Shown: piece after piece, positions 12,086-22,589 of the stretch
Position numbering within the stretch: the stretch's first letter is position 1
Layout of the letters: the number at the start of each line of letters is the position of its first letter
Assembly (NCBI GenBank): GCA_037951105.1
Contig: JBAMJV010008865.1
Location: 46,425-110,424 of the forward strand
From: Echinarachnius parma
Lineage: Eukaryota > Echinodermata > Echinoidea > Clypeasteroida > Echinarachniidae
Direction of reading: 5' to 3'
DNA: 64,000 nt
The notes under the pieces: model-generated
What the model saw: only the letters and a program-made list of their open reading frames with translations
Database searches by the model: none
What the model was told of the DNA's origin: nothing
Made by a program: the position numbers and the translations under genes

Positions 12086-12269
12086 AATGGATTATATATT
12101 TACTATTATTGATTGAACATACGGGCGCCCTGCCCTGAAATTGATACGTAGATATGAGCGTTGTAGCGAGAAGGTGGCTAGGTTCTACCGTGGGTTTGGC
12201 ATCAGCCGTTGGGGGCCGGTTGGGAAAAAATAAATAAATAAATAAATAAATATAAAAAATAAAATAAAA

Positions 12270-12308
<39 letters not shown>

Positions 12309-12386
12309 GGGGTGAGAATTTCATAGAAAATGTACTTGCATTGGGAGCACATTTTAATTCGAGGGGAAAGGAAATCTAGAGCTCAC
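12086..12386. other. Intergenic or downstream sequence of the Ig gene
   Basis: A short A/T-rich stretch with an (AATA)n run at 12227-12260 and a (TG)n tract at 12272-12305. No coding signal was seen. Any further 3' exons of the Ig gene were not recognised here. Confidence 0.5.
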
Positions 12387-12647
12387 CTGCAATTTGGACT
12401 TTCACGGGGGGTGAGCAATCATCGCCCTTGCAGGCAACGATGCCAATGTCATTGGATAAGTGGTCGGGTAGGTTAAGGACATTCCCGATTTTAGTTGGGT
12501 CGTAACACTGTTTGAACTGCCAGAATTCACCGATATTATTAAAAACACCGGTGTAAATACACACACGTTGTTTAGTGTTCTGTCGCTGATTTCCATCTTT
12601 TGCTTTGCTTGGACTTAATGTAGTTGTTGTCATGCTGCCAATATCTG
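12387..12647 (-). CDS. Ig gene: tandem module exon, copy 1
   Basis: 261 nt, phase 1 at both ends, acceptor CGACAG and donor GTGAGC. It encodes a Thr/Ser-rich linker (MTTTTLSPSKAKDG) and the module with Cys in RVCIYTG, QCYDP, VACKG and DDC. It is about 60% similar to the exon at 12905-13192. Equal phases allow either copy to be skipped or included. Confidence 0.65.
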
Positions 12648-15600
12648 CTGTCGAATAAGGAGCATATCGTGGTTTTATTGATTGGCGGGAGGCACGCCAC
12701 TAATTTGGGACACTTTCGATGTATTTCTACATTTACCCCTTTTTTAATTATGATATGCTATCATTTAGGGGCACATATCGACACACGTCCCTTGTGGCTA
12801 TACTATATGCCACTACCAATGAAAGCTGATGTATTACAACAGGGACATCATTTACCTTTGTGAATGATACTATGTTGGGTGAAAATTTGAAATCAAAGGC
12901 TCACCTCCAGATTTGACCTTGATGGGGGATGTGCAATCATCACCCGTGCAACTCACGATACCAAGGTCATTGGGTAAGTGATCGGGTAGGATGTCGAGGA
13001 GAGACCCGGCTTTATTTGGTTCGTAACACGTTGAAAACCGCAAGAAGTCACCAATTTCATTATAGACACCGGTGTATATACACACGCGTTGTTTTATAGA
13101 GTTCTGCCGCTGATTTCCAGCTTTTGTATTACTCGGCCTTGATGTAGTTGTTGTCATTCTGCCAATTACTGTCGAAGCTGTTGGTTCGTTTCCTGAAAGA
13201 TTATATTATGAAGAATATATTTACGCTCCTACATAATCATAGTGAATTTCAGAGATGCGTTATATCATTTGGGTCAATTAATTCCATACAATTTGGGAAT
13301 ATGAATGAAACAAGCTTCCAACAAACTTCCCTCTTCTCTTTACTGTTTTTGTAATGTATGTCTTTGGCTCGTAACGCTGTGCCAACTGCAAGAAGTTATC
13401 CTTGTCATCGTAGACACCAGCGTAGATACACACGCGTTGGTTGGAGTTCTGATAACCAGCTTTTGAATTGCTTGGAATTGATTTAGTAGTTGTCATGCTG
13501 CCATTTTCTGTCGAAGCTGTTTTTTTTTCTTTTCATTTATTAATTTAAATTGAATTAAATTCAATTCAATTCAATTCAAATTCTTCATAAAAACATTACA
13601 ATGTACAATATACATGCCAAGGAGACATTTCACAGTAAAATACAAATACAAACATAAATTATGGGAGTGTTTGGAGTAGGCAGAAAGGAGGGAACTCCTT
13701 ATATGAAAGCCTACCCCATGATACAGATACTAAACAGACAAAACATACGATAAAAACACACTAAGTTACAAAAGGGTCAAAATTGCCTTTACTGATTAAT
13801 ATAGTTATTTAATAAAAATTGTTTATATTTTATTTTTAAAAGATTGAGAGTTTTGCTAAATTTGATTTCAGGAGGTATACTATTCCATATAACAGGACCT
13901 TGAAAAAAGAACGAGTTTTTCATACATGTAAACTGGGTCCCAAAAGAAACATCACTTTTTCAGAGCGACGCTCATTAAAATCCATATCATCAAATTGAAT
14001 CATATTCAGACACAGATAAGCTATCATTCTCCTTATGAAGCATATCTGAAAAATTAAAAGTTTGCTTTTGCAAAAAAAGAGAAAAATGCGATGGAATCAC
14101 TATAAGGACCCCGTTTACAGTGCAGGGCCGGGCCGAGCCGCGGCTCGGCCCGGCCTAAATTGCGGTACTCGGCCCCCCAATTGTGTGCGTTTACAGTGGC
14201 GGGCTCGGCCCGGCCGCCCTTTCAATATCTTGTCGTAGTGGCGCTCTGCATTTTAACAAACCATTATTTTGGGGGCGCGCCGGGGTCACAGTGCAGATCA
14301 GAGCATCGATATACACCACTTTATATATCGATGGATCAGAGGCGCTGGTTATTATTTTGTAATGAATATCCTATGACGTAATGATCCTTTCACTTCCGGG
14401 GTCACATATTTGGTACCGCATTTGGCCCTGCGTGCGTTTACAGTGAGAAAAAGCGGAGCCGAGCCGCGGCCGAGACAACCTCCAGAGCGGGGCCAAATGC
14501 GCGGCCACTTTTGGTACCGCATTTGGCATTTTTGAGCGTTTACAGTGAAAAAAAGGCCGGGCCGAGCCGGCCTTTTTTTCACTGTAAACGGGGTCTAGGT
14601 CATTTTTCAAAAATCACAGAAACTGCTCGCTGCGAACCTCCACGAAAGGCGGTCTATTCAGAACTTTCAATAGCTATTCATTCAACTTCAAAGCGGGTTA
14701 TGTAACCACTAGACTGGCTATTGTCCGTACCGAGCTCTGTGCCCGGAAGGCGAGCAGTTTCTGTGATTTTTGAAAAATGACCTCTTGCGATTTCACCTTA
14801 TTTTATTCTTTGTTGACAAAAGCAAACATAATTTTTTTTAGATGAGCTTGCTAAGGGGTATTAGAGCTAAACTATGCCCAATTATGATTAATTGTTATGC
14901 TTTGGATTTGAATGTGTGTCGCTCTGAAGAAGTGATAAGTTTCTTTTGGAGCCCAGTTTAGTTCGTATTTTGGGGAGATAGTATATCCCCTAATGTAGTA
15001 AAAATAAATGTTGTGAAATTGTTGGATATAATCTTGGAAACAGTTTTAACTTGGTCTAAATACATTACTGATGAGAAAAAGTGATGTTTCCATTTTGTAT
15101 TTTTGGTCCCAGGGTGCATTTTGACGATCTTAAAGATAATTAGCTAATTTGCATATTTCTGAAATAAGGTCAGGGGTCATTTTCCATCTAGGAATAGTAC
15201 AGTAGTAATCAAAACAATCATGACAGGGTAATTTGGGGCAAGGAATCCATTTCCAGTGCTCATTTTCATGTGCCGTATGGGGAACGCCCTGAAATCCAAG
15301 ATGGCTTCCCCTAATTTGCATATTTATGAATATTATTGATTTACAGTAGCTACATCCTCTAATAAGTATTAATTGCAGGTCGTATAGATTAAATCATGCT
15401 CTTAATGTATATTAAAGATACTTCAGATTGGTTGCCACCTTGGCAACCTCTGACAATGCCTATAATTAGCTTAATTTGATTATTCACCTAATTTGCATAT
15501 CCCCAGAAATCGTGTGTTTCATATTGGAGTTATCAACATTTCACATTCGCTCAATCATGTTTCCGAATGAATTATATATATACTCGTTACGTGGTAATCA

Positions 15601-15818
15601 TTTATTATATTTTAAGCTATGTCAGCTATAATTAATGAATAGTTAAATTCAAATTAAATGCACATAATATAGCTAATAGTCCTATTTTCAAAATTACGTC
15701 TGGAGATTAAGTATATTAAATTTCCTTCCAAAGTATGCACCAGATTGCATGATTTTCGAATGAAAATTGCAAAAGCTCCCTACCGTGGGAGGGGGGGGAT
15801 ATCCCCTCCCCTACCTCC

Positions 15819-15852
<34 letters not shown>

Positions 15853-17801
15853 ATCGGGTGCTTCGCACCCTCAGGCTTGGTCGCTCCGCTCCGTCGCATC
15901 ACCCTCCCCCCTCCAATATTCGGGCAAAAGATGCCAGCCCCCCCCCCCCCCCCCTGAACAAATATGCTCCTACGCCCATGGTATAAGAGGCGAACACTTA
16001 CGCTTTATAGTGAGCACAACCAAGGAGTTACTATAGTAACTCCTTGGCACAACATTGTAAGACTTCATGCCGCTGCTCGACACGAAGACGCAGGTGTAGT
16101 TTCCTTGGTCGCTCGGGTGTACCTCTGAGATGACGAGATGGGCTGTTCCCATGAGCTGGTTCAGATCCAAGTGGAATCGAGCATCACTAGAGTTATGCAT
16201 GCACACCCCTAACTTGCAGTCCTGGGCCGCTATGAACTCGCTTACGCCATTCTTCTAAAAATAAATTAATCACATTGTTTGTGCTTTACCAAATATACAT
16301 TCACATTTTGTTTGAGAATATAACGTATGTATACACTAATTACAATTGAGAGGACGGTCTGGCATTTGCAAGTGTATCTAAGACCAAATGTAAACAGAAT
16401 ATTAACGGGCAATATACATGTAATCTCACAAGTAATCTTCTACAAAATAATGCTAAAATTCGCACTTCGCAGGTAAGCTCTTTAATCGTGTTAATCATAT
16501 TTTTGATATATGCAAACAGACAAACAAGCAACAACAATAAAAAATAAATAAAATAACGAAATAAAAAAAATATATTTTTTCTCATTACGCCACCGACTTG
16601 ATGTCTTGATGTTCATTTCCCAGAGACTCAGATTGAGAAGTACAATATGCACAATTCCCATTCATTATGATTTATATAATGAAATGCCTATGTACTATGT
16701 AGCCTATATTAATACTATTTTTGGTTTTTATTACATCGTTATTCTTAAAAAGGGGAGATAGTAAGGTTTGATTGAAATTATAAATAGTTCGTGCAATTGT
16801 GTATGAATATTCTGGAAATATTATTACCTCTAACCGCCATGTTACACTTTCCAAGTATGTTCCCGATCCTGGGCAATTCCACGCCAAATGAGCCAAAAGT
16901 GGAAAAAATCAAATGAGGATTATTTCTGATCTTGTTTATTTTTTCTGGATTATTTTTTCATAAAATCATGATCACATAATGATATTTTTCAGTTTACATG
17001 ATTAAACAAAATATTGGGCGTCTCCTGATAGGAGAAACAGACACCATACATGAACCCATACACATGGGACTACACAGTGCCTATTTCTAGATTTTCTTCA
17101 TTTTTTGCATTCCTTTCTATTATTTTTCTGTATTAAGGTACCAGATTGGATGATTGGATATCACACTATGTGTTCACATTAAAATTTCAGTTTTTTGAGA
17201 GCCATAAAGTATATTTTTAATGAATCAAAAACTCTGTCCTTCCGTTACTGTCCTTCCGTTACCGAACAGTGAAGCAATTAACTTCTTGTAATTAATATAC
17301 CAATAGACATATTTTGTTCAAATAAATGTTGTAATACTCTTTGAACATTAGGGAATGGACTATGAGCCAATAAAACATGATAGCATTTGAAACTTCACAG
17401 AGATTGGATCATAACTAAAGAACTTGAAAATCCATGTCCATTTTGCCGTCCTTCCGTTACCGGCCTGATTAGTGTCCATATCTAATAAACGCAATGTAAA
17501 CAAAATGTTTAAAAAAAAATAGGAAATCAAAGGTGTCCCACCAAGAGTCTCAAAAATGTTATTTACAATGATGAATCATAAGCAGGATCCTGGAATTATT
17601 TTATTAAATTTCAAAAATTGCGTCTGAATGTCCTTCCGTTACCGTGCATTTGGCTTTGCCCTCCTGATATATCCAAATCAGTATCACATTTAAGCGTGAT
17701 GGATCTCCCTGCTTCGACCTCAACAGTCCCATGATCACGAACTTCGCGGCTATGTCGGTGCCGTGGGGTGGCAGCAGTTAAACCAGTAAGGAAAATGATA
17801 A
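12387..17801 (-). CDS. Immunoglobulin-domain extracellular protein, partial gene model
   Basis: Exons in coding order are 17643-17801, 16828-16868, 16002-16254, 12905-13192 and 12387-12647, with phases that join without a stop. The first encodes the end of a signal peptide (IIFLTGLTAATP) and the first Ig strands (TVEVEAGRSITLKCD, first Cys). The second gives SVTWRLE, the conserved Trp. The third gives LDLNQLMGTAHLVISEV and SDQGNYTCV, the D-x-G-x-Y-x-C motif. Two phase 1-1 exons follow, each with one copy of an unknown module (RVCIYTGV, then CYEP or CYDP, then GIVxCxGDDC). The start codon exon and 3' end were not found. A secreted or membrane receptor role is inferred. No family name is offered. 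Confidence 0.7.
12905..13192 (-). CDS. Ig gene: tandem module exon, copy 2
   Basis: 288 nt, phase 1-1, acceptor TTTCAG and donor GTGAGC. It has the same layout as copy 1: a Thr-rich linker, RVCIYTGVYNEIGDF, TCYEPNK, then DLGIVSCTGDDCTSP. Four cysteines are conserved between the copies, suggesting two disulfides. Confidence 0.7.
13355..13516 (-). pseudogene. Ig gene: decayed module exon, copy 3
   Basis: Homologous to the first half of the other two module exons (MTTTKSIPSNSKAG, then QRVCIYAGVYDD), but similarity ends after RYEPK and no donor follows. The second cysteine has become Arg. The sequence before its acceptor is purine-rich because a LINE tail abuts it (see 13520-14103). Probably a dead exon. 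Confidence 0.65.
13520..14103 (-). mobile_element. 3' end of a non-LTR retrotransposon
   Basis: On the minus strand this reads a degenerate polyprotein C-terminus (RRSEKVMFLLGPSLHV-like), a 3' UTR, and a TTGAA-type repeat tail at about 13545-13580. A related fragment lies in the other orientation at about 14790-15000. The tail sits against the acceptor of the decayed exon at 13355-13516. Confidence 0.65.
14104..14596. mobile_element. MITE with GACCCCGTTTACAGTG termini
   Basis: The left end GACCCCGTTTACAGTG is mirrored by CACTGTAAACGGGGTC at the right. The interior repeats GCGTTTACAGTG three more times and is rich in GGCCGGGCCGAG-type palindromes, so it could fold on itself. No coding function. 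Target duplication unclear. Confidence 0.75.
14597..14783. repeat. Short inverted-repeat element, 33-bp arms
   Basis: The arm starting GGTCATTTTTCAAAAATCAC at 14597 is repeated in reverse complement ending near 14783, around a ~120-bp centre. It directly adjoins the MITE at 14104-14596. Confidence 0.75.
14790..15000 (+). mobile_element. Non-LTR retrotransposon C-terminal fragment
   Basis: Homologous to the reverse complement of about 13870-14100, including the GTCGCTCTGAAGAAGTGAT block. With that fragment it forms an inverted pair around the two MITEs. Broken by stops. Confidence 0.55.
15001..15720. other. Ig gene intron, no gene seen
   Basis: AT-rich, with several recurrences of AATTTGCATATT at about 15146, 15306 and 15488. 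No splice-flanked coding segment was recognised. Confidence 0.5.
15721..15985. mobile_element. hAT-family relic with C-tracts
   Basis: Carries the GCACCAGATTGCA core followed by CTCCCTACCGTGGGAGGGG, long C-tracts (about 15819-15852 and 15937-15955) and a right end CTCCTACGCCCATGG resembling the family terminus. No matching left end or target duplication was found. Confidence 0.6.
16002..16254 (-). CDS. Ig gene: third Ig exon (C-terminal half of the V-like domain)
   Basis: 253 nt, entering in phase 0 and leaving in phase 1 with donor GTAAGT. It encodes KNGVSEFIAAQD, two close cysteines (DCKLGVC), LDLNQLMGTAHLVISEV, then SDQGNYTCVF and SLVVLTIK as the last strand. The D-x-G-N-Y-T-C motif is diagnostic of an Ig fold. 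It contains a perfect 28-bp palindrome (16020-16047) that codes for part of the F-G region. Confidence 0.8.
16020..16047. repeat. Perfect 28-bp palindrome inside the Ig exon
   Basis: Both arms read CCAAGGAGTTACTA. The palindrome is in frame within the coding exon and does not extend further. Confidence 0.95.
16255..16827. other. Ig gene intron
   Basis: AT-rich intron with no internal gene. It has a GTAATA donor on the minus strand at its high end and the TTTTTAG acceptor at its low end. Confidence 0.6.
16828..16868 (-). CDS. Ig gene: 41-nt exon carrying the conserved Trp
   Basis: Encodes SGTYLESVTWRLE. Its length (41) converts the incoming phase 1 to outgoing phase 0, exactly what the flanking Ig exons need. 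The acceptor AG and the first two coding bases (AGGA) are the target duplication of the adjacent element at 16871-17661. The donor is GTAATA. Confidence 0.7.
16871..17661. mobile_element. Introner-like TIR element forming an Ig gene intron
   Basis: 791 bp with short imperfect TIRs (GGGCAATTCCACGCC at 16871; GGGCAAAGCCAAATG reading inward from 17661) and a 4-bp target duplication TCCT at 16867-16870 and 17662-17665. On the coding strand the intron runs 17642 to 16869. Its GTAACG donor lies 19 nt inside the element, in one of four copies of a GTAACGGAAGGACA-type motif. Its acceptor AG is the first half of the AGGA duplication. It contains no transposase frame. A relative is at 30654-32231. Confidence 0.75.
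17643..17801 (-). CDS. Ig gene: exon with signal-peptide end and first Ig strands
   Basis: 159 nt, acceptor TTTGCAG and donor GTAACG. It encodes IIFLTGLTAATPRH (hydrophobic, then a likely cleavage zone), then HGTVEVEAGRSITLKCD, an Ig A'-B strand pattern with the first canonical Cys. The last 19 nt derive from the adjoining element and, with the next exon's GA, encode GQSQMHG. The upstream exon with the start codon was not identified. Confidence 0.7.
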
Positions 17802-18971
17802 CTGCAAATAGGTAAAAAACATTATCATTGTGCCGACTTGCATCAGTTGTCAGTAATCATGATAATAAAACTATTATCAACATTAATTGCTTATCAACCA
17901 AATAAATGTATGTAGATGTTTGTTTACCCTGTTTGAAGTGAATGGTGAATAAAATAAGTGTAGATGCTTTCGCACAAAGACACTTATTGCAGAAAAATGG
18001 TATATGAAGGTGGTATATGTAATATGTCACAAAAACATTATTGACATTATAATGAACATGAATTTATTTCCTTAAGACAGAATGTAACATTACCACAGAG
18101 AATATTCATCTAAACTCAGTTATAGCATATTTAACAAGGATAAAATTCAAAAAAGGGCAGGTATTCTACTATTCTATTCTACGATTGTATAATTTTACAG
18201 TCTGACTTTCCTACCCAAACAGAAAACTTTAGCGTAAAACAATCTTCCAGCCATGTTGTTATGTAGGTAGCTGCATCAACTTGGAGCAAAGCAGTTTCTG
18301 TCTCCAGTCTTCAAAAGAAAATTATATCGTCACAAATGAAATTTTAATTATTTGACTCGCGCTCGGCTTCGGTATGATAACTTCTCAATCAGTGAAACAC
18401 CACCAACAGGGCAAACAGAATTATTCGTCTTTAAAATGTCCTTGGATAATGCTTGCGGGTATCAAGTCTAGAAAAGTGAATGACAAACTTGAGAGAATAG
18501 CTCCCATATCTTAACTTGAATAAAATCGTACGGATGCCATTAACAGATTGATGCTGGTCTTACGGTTCAAGTATGATTTGTAATGACTGTGTTCAATTCA
18601 AGTACCATTTATCATGAGCAAACCAGTACTTACATGAATACCGATCCCGGGCATAAGCAGATTTATTATTAAAGTTCTACTAGTAAATTCGTTGGTTACT
18701 TTGAGCTTTCGAGTTAAAGATTAAACAAAAAATACATGTACTAGTCTATGCTATGTTTTGTTTTCTATTGGGAAAAAGGACATCAATTATCTTCAACAAA
18801 ACCGAACCTATACTGCTCGGCTCCACACCGCAGTAAATTATACTTATGATAAAAATGACACTGTCTTATACTAATAAAATATACTAATCAACATACTGTA
18901 CGTATATCCCAATTCTATAATTAATGACGTGCCAATGAAGTTCTTATTTTAATACTCTCGTGAAGAGGTTT
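17802..18971. other. Upstream of the Ig exons; no gene recognised
   Basis: AT-rich. It should contain the first exon of the Ig gene, but no convincing ATG plus phase-1 donor was found. The frame at 18640-18660 (ATG then GTAAGT) ends in the wrong phase. Confidence 0.4.
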
Positions 18972-19126
18972 CAGGGGCGGATCTAGCTTTTTGCTAAGGG
19001 GGGATTTGACCCAACGACGATGCGGAGCATCGTCCACGAGCCGCATGATGGCGTTTTTCTATCACTTGGCAGCCCAAGGGGGGGGGGGGGGGTTAAACCC
19101 CCTAACCCCCCGTAGATCCGCCACTG
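18972..19126. mobile_element. MITE with CAGGGGCGGATC / GATCCGCCACTG ends
   Basis: 155 bp with inverted termini and an internal G-tract. GGTT occurs next to both ends (possible 4-bp target duplication with one extra base). Same family as 37748-37957. Confidence 0.75.
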
Positions 19127-19442
19127 GGTTAAGTAAATCCTTCTTCATACCCCATCTGATTGTTGACGGAATAATGCATGACAGCTAATATTTTGCCTCC
19201 GAGTCTATATTTGGACAATACTAAGCCTATCACGACGTTCCATATGACAGCCAACTGCTGTCTTCGACCAAAGTGTATAAAATGTGTACTCGGTAGGAAT
19301 GGAGGATTTATGTTTGGAAGGTATGTGTGCATGTAAGGTAGCCTGCCTCAGGGGCCGCGGAAAGGTTTTGAAAGTGGAGGCTGACCTCATTTGGGCTGTT
19401 ATTATAGTTATTATTTTGTGCTTATGTATTTCTTTGTTTTAA

Positions 19443-20231
19443 CCCTAAAAGGGCCGGGCTATTTGAGGTCTTCAGCAGGCCGGGGGGGGGGGGGGGGGGG
19501 GGCATTATGGCCCCCCCCCCCCCCCCCCCTAAGATCTCGGCCGCGGAGCGGCCGATCGCCGTGAAAATTTGCACGCATGATAAGTGAAGTGTATAGAATA
19601 CAATGGTAATTTTTTTTTAATTTGAAAAATTCATTAATTTGCATATTTATGGTAATTTATGCAAATAAGTCATGAAATTCATATTTTTACCCATAAATCA
19701 TATATTATTCATAATTAAACTCTGGTTTTCACTACATATATTCTTTAGAGCATGTGGAATAATAATACGACAAACAAATTAGGAAGAGCCAGGTTCTTCC
19801 TTATGTTTTCTATTGTTTTGATAATTTCTTATGTATTTCTTTGTTTTTTTTTAACTTATGTATTTTATTGTTTTTGTTGTTTATTTTATTTCTAACTATA
19901 ATTTAAGTATTTTGAACCCCCAAAACAACATATAAATGTAAACAACACTGAATAACCAATGATAAACCTCATTTTACGAAAATTGATATTTCCATATGTT
20001 TTGTACACAAATCACGAAATTGAGCGATTTTCGGGCTGACATGCATAGACAAAAGGTCACGTGACTTTGTAACGGTATGTCCGATTTTCGAAATTTTTGT
20101 TTTAAAATGTGCGCAAGACCCGAAAGAAAAATGTCACGGAGCAGCGGCGCGTCATCTTACAGCGTTTTGGAGCAATAAAAAAAATCGCGGAGGGGGGGGC
20201 CATTATGGCCCCCCCCCCGGCCCTATTAGGG
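19443..20231. mobile_element. TTAA-flanked TIR element
   Basis: Ends CCCTAAAAGGGCCGGGC and CCGGCCCTATTAGGG, with TTAA at 19439-19442 and 20232-20235. The interior has two G/C homopolymer pairs enclosing CATTATGG (about 19483-19529 and 20189-20219) and no coding frame. TTAA targets suggest piggyBac-like mobilisation. Confidence 0.75.
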
Positions 20232-20235
20232 TTAA

Positions 20236-20646
20236 GAGGCCCCAGCCCCAGCCCCAGTATTCTTGATATCAAGAAATGTATTCTTGATATCAAGAAATTC
20301 TTTTCTGTATTGGTAATACTTGATATCAAGAAATAAACTGATATCAATAATTCAATAATTAATATCAAGAAATAGGAATAAATGTTAAAACGGCTTGCCA
20401 TAGGTTTGTATCAATGCGTACTGCATTCGTGGGTCTAGTCGTGGGGAGTCGTGTCCAATGTGACCACTCCTTAACTGCTAGTCCAACCGCTTTACATTCT
20501 ACTTTGTCTGTACCCTGATATAATAAGATATCATATATAATAATGTAATTTTATGTTCTCAACCATCCTCCTCATAACGAGGTTCCACGGCTGTTCTATT
20601 CTTCTTATTACCTTAATACCTCACTCTTAAAATACTTTCCGTCTAT
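20236..20646. other. Unassigned sequence with a pogo/Tigger-like half end
   Basis: Contains tandem CTTGATATCAAGAAAT units at 20261-20335, repeats of the palindrome TTGATATCAA, and CATAACGAGGTTCCACGG near 20572, resembling the end of the MITEs at 23758 and 30520. No gene. Confidence 0.5.
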
Positions 20647-20650
20647 TTAA

Positions 20651-20964
20651 AGTGATCCATTAACTTTATGAAATTTATAGCAATATCACAGTAAGATTAT
20701 TCTGAATGATATGACTTTTTTCAAAGAAACAGAACAATTTGCCTACCTAGTGAAATTTATGTCAGATTTTATTCTGGATGGTTCGTGCAAAGTATCCTAA
20801 TTCGAGTACGTACTATGAATGATCAAAGTATCCACATTTAGATACAAATTGACAAATCAAAACTAATTTCATCTTTGTGTTACCATAAGCCAAGCAACAA
20901 GGTACAAGTGGAACGTGAAAGCTCCTAGTAATTTGGTTAAAAGGGACAAAGTTAATGGATCACT
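20651..20964. mobile_element. 314-bp TTAA-flanked MITE
   Basis: Perfect 17-bp TIR AGTGATCCATTAACTTT at both ends, TTAA at 20647-20650 and 20965-20968. No coding content. Confidence 0.85.
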
Positions 20965-20968
20965 TTAA

Positions 20969-21770
20969 TGCATCTATGCTAATTAGGTGATCTGACATCA
21001 GATCTAGAACTGGCAAGTGCAAAATAAAACATACTAAAACAATTCTTATTACAAAGAACAACACAAAATCCATGTCTTTATTCACATATAAGACTACAAA
21101 TTAAGATACTGGAAACAAATGAAAATGCAATGAATGGAGATGACTTTTGTTATTTGTGCATGTCAGAGGTAATCTTTTTGGGAAAAAAACCCAAAATGTT
21201 CCCTTTATTTTATATATATAACATAATTTCAAATAAGGTTAAAAATAATAAAAAATAATAAAAAACTGTCTCAAAATAAGCTTTAAGAAAGTTTAATAAA
21301 TATGTACTAATTTATTTTAAATGCTCCAGAAGAGGATTTAGATATAACGAAATCAACATAAAAATATTCATAATGAAGAAAAACTTACTGCAACCCAACT
21401 GTTTACAGTATTTCTCTTTTCCTGTTCAATTAGCTATTTGATGCTGCATGACATTTCATCGCATTATACTCTTTGAGGTTCATGAAGTTAAGACTATCAA
21501 CAGAAATGTAGTAAGTTCTTTAAAACTCATTACCAAATGTTACATTTTGGGGGGCCAATACTTTCATGCTCTAGTAAACCTTCATCAATTCAATTAGAAA
21601 TTATGAATTTCAACACCATGTTTGAATGCATTCAGTGACATAGCCTGAGAGTCGGCAATATCCTCATCACCTGTCTCACTGCCCTAACTACAACTTAACC
21701 ACCCCAAACCTAACCCTAGGTCTCATCCATTAGCAATTACTTGCAAAATTTGAATGCAATTTATTTTACA
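20969..21770. other. Intergenic, no gene seen
   Basis: AT-rich. The segment from about 21700 (CCTAACCCTAGGTCTCATCC) is repeated at 22206-22270 on the other side of the MITE. Confidence 0.5.
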
Positions 21771-21774
21771 TTAA

Positions 21775-22189
21775 AGGGTACCACCACCCAAAAATAATAC
21801 TCTTATTATAGAAAGGTAACATCTTTAGTATTCCATTCCATCAACAAGTTCACAAAAATATGTTTTCAGAAAAAACATATAATTGGAAAACGCATCACCA
21901 TTCTGAAGCATGCGTTCATGGGTTTGCATGTACGAAGACTACTTTGTCCAGAGCGAACGAATCGCCGGGATTCTATTGTCTCCAAACGTACGCGTGAATA
22001 GCATTGGCGCACTCGCAAATGTTTGGCCCGTACGGAACCAGGAAATAATAGTGGTTCCGTAAGTGGTGGAAATTAATTGCTTTGTTTATGAATTACACGA
22101 CCCTTTGAAAACTGTTGGGTATCTATTTGATATCACAAAACGGTACCAAAACATATAATTATGTATTGTTCTTTGCCTGGTGGTCCCCT
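21775..22189. mobile_element. TTAA-flanked piggyBac-like MITE (copy 2, uninterrupted)
   Basis: 415 bp, TIR AGGGTACCACC / GGTGGTCCCCT, TTAA at 21771-21774 and 22190-22193. It matches copy 1 (8209-10710) in reverse orientation along its length. Flanked by a ~65-bp direct repeat (about 21700-21770 and 22206-22270). Confidence 0.85.
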
Positions 22190-22589
22190 TTAACCACCCC
22201 CCCCCCCCCTAACCTAACCCTAGGTCTCATCCATTAGCAATTACTTGCATAATTTGAATGCAATTTATTCAACATTAGACATAATTTTGAGAGTAAAATA
22301 TTAAATCCGAGCTTTTGAACCTAGCAAGCTATTTATTGAGGCAGAAATTACAGAACTTTGTTGGTTATGTGCAGCAAGATATGAGAGGGAAATTACTTCC
22401 CTCTGTGACATATCACTGGACCACATCTGGTATGGTATGACTACGTTTTCCTTTTACAGAATACTGCGTCTTGTCACTCTGACATTTGAAAGAAAGTTTT
22501 CTTTTTGGTTTAGCTCTCTTACAGTTCACATTATTTATTTCCAGGCAAATTGTTTCATGATGAAGTCCCTTCAGATCAGAGTAAAAGAG

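Noticed and set aside
14160-14610. Arg/Ala/Pro-rich frames on both strands
   Set aside because: They arise from GC-rich palindromes of a MITE and have no coding signature.
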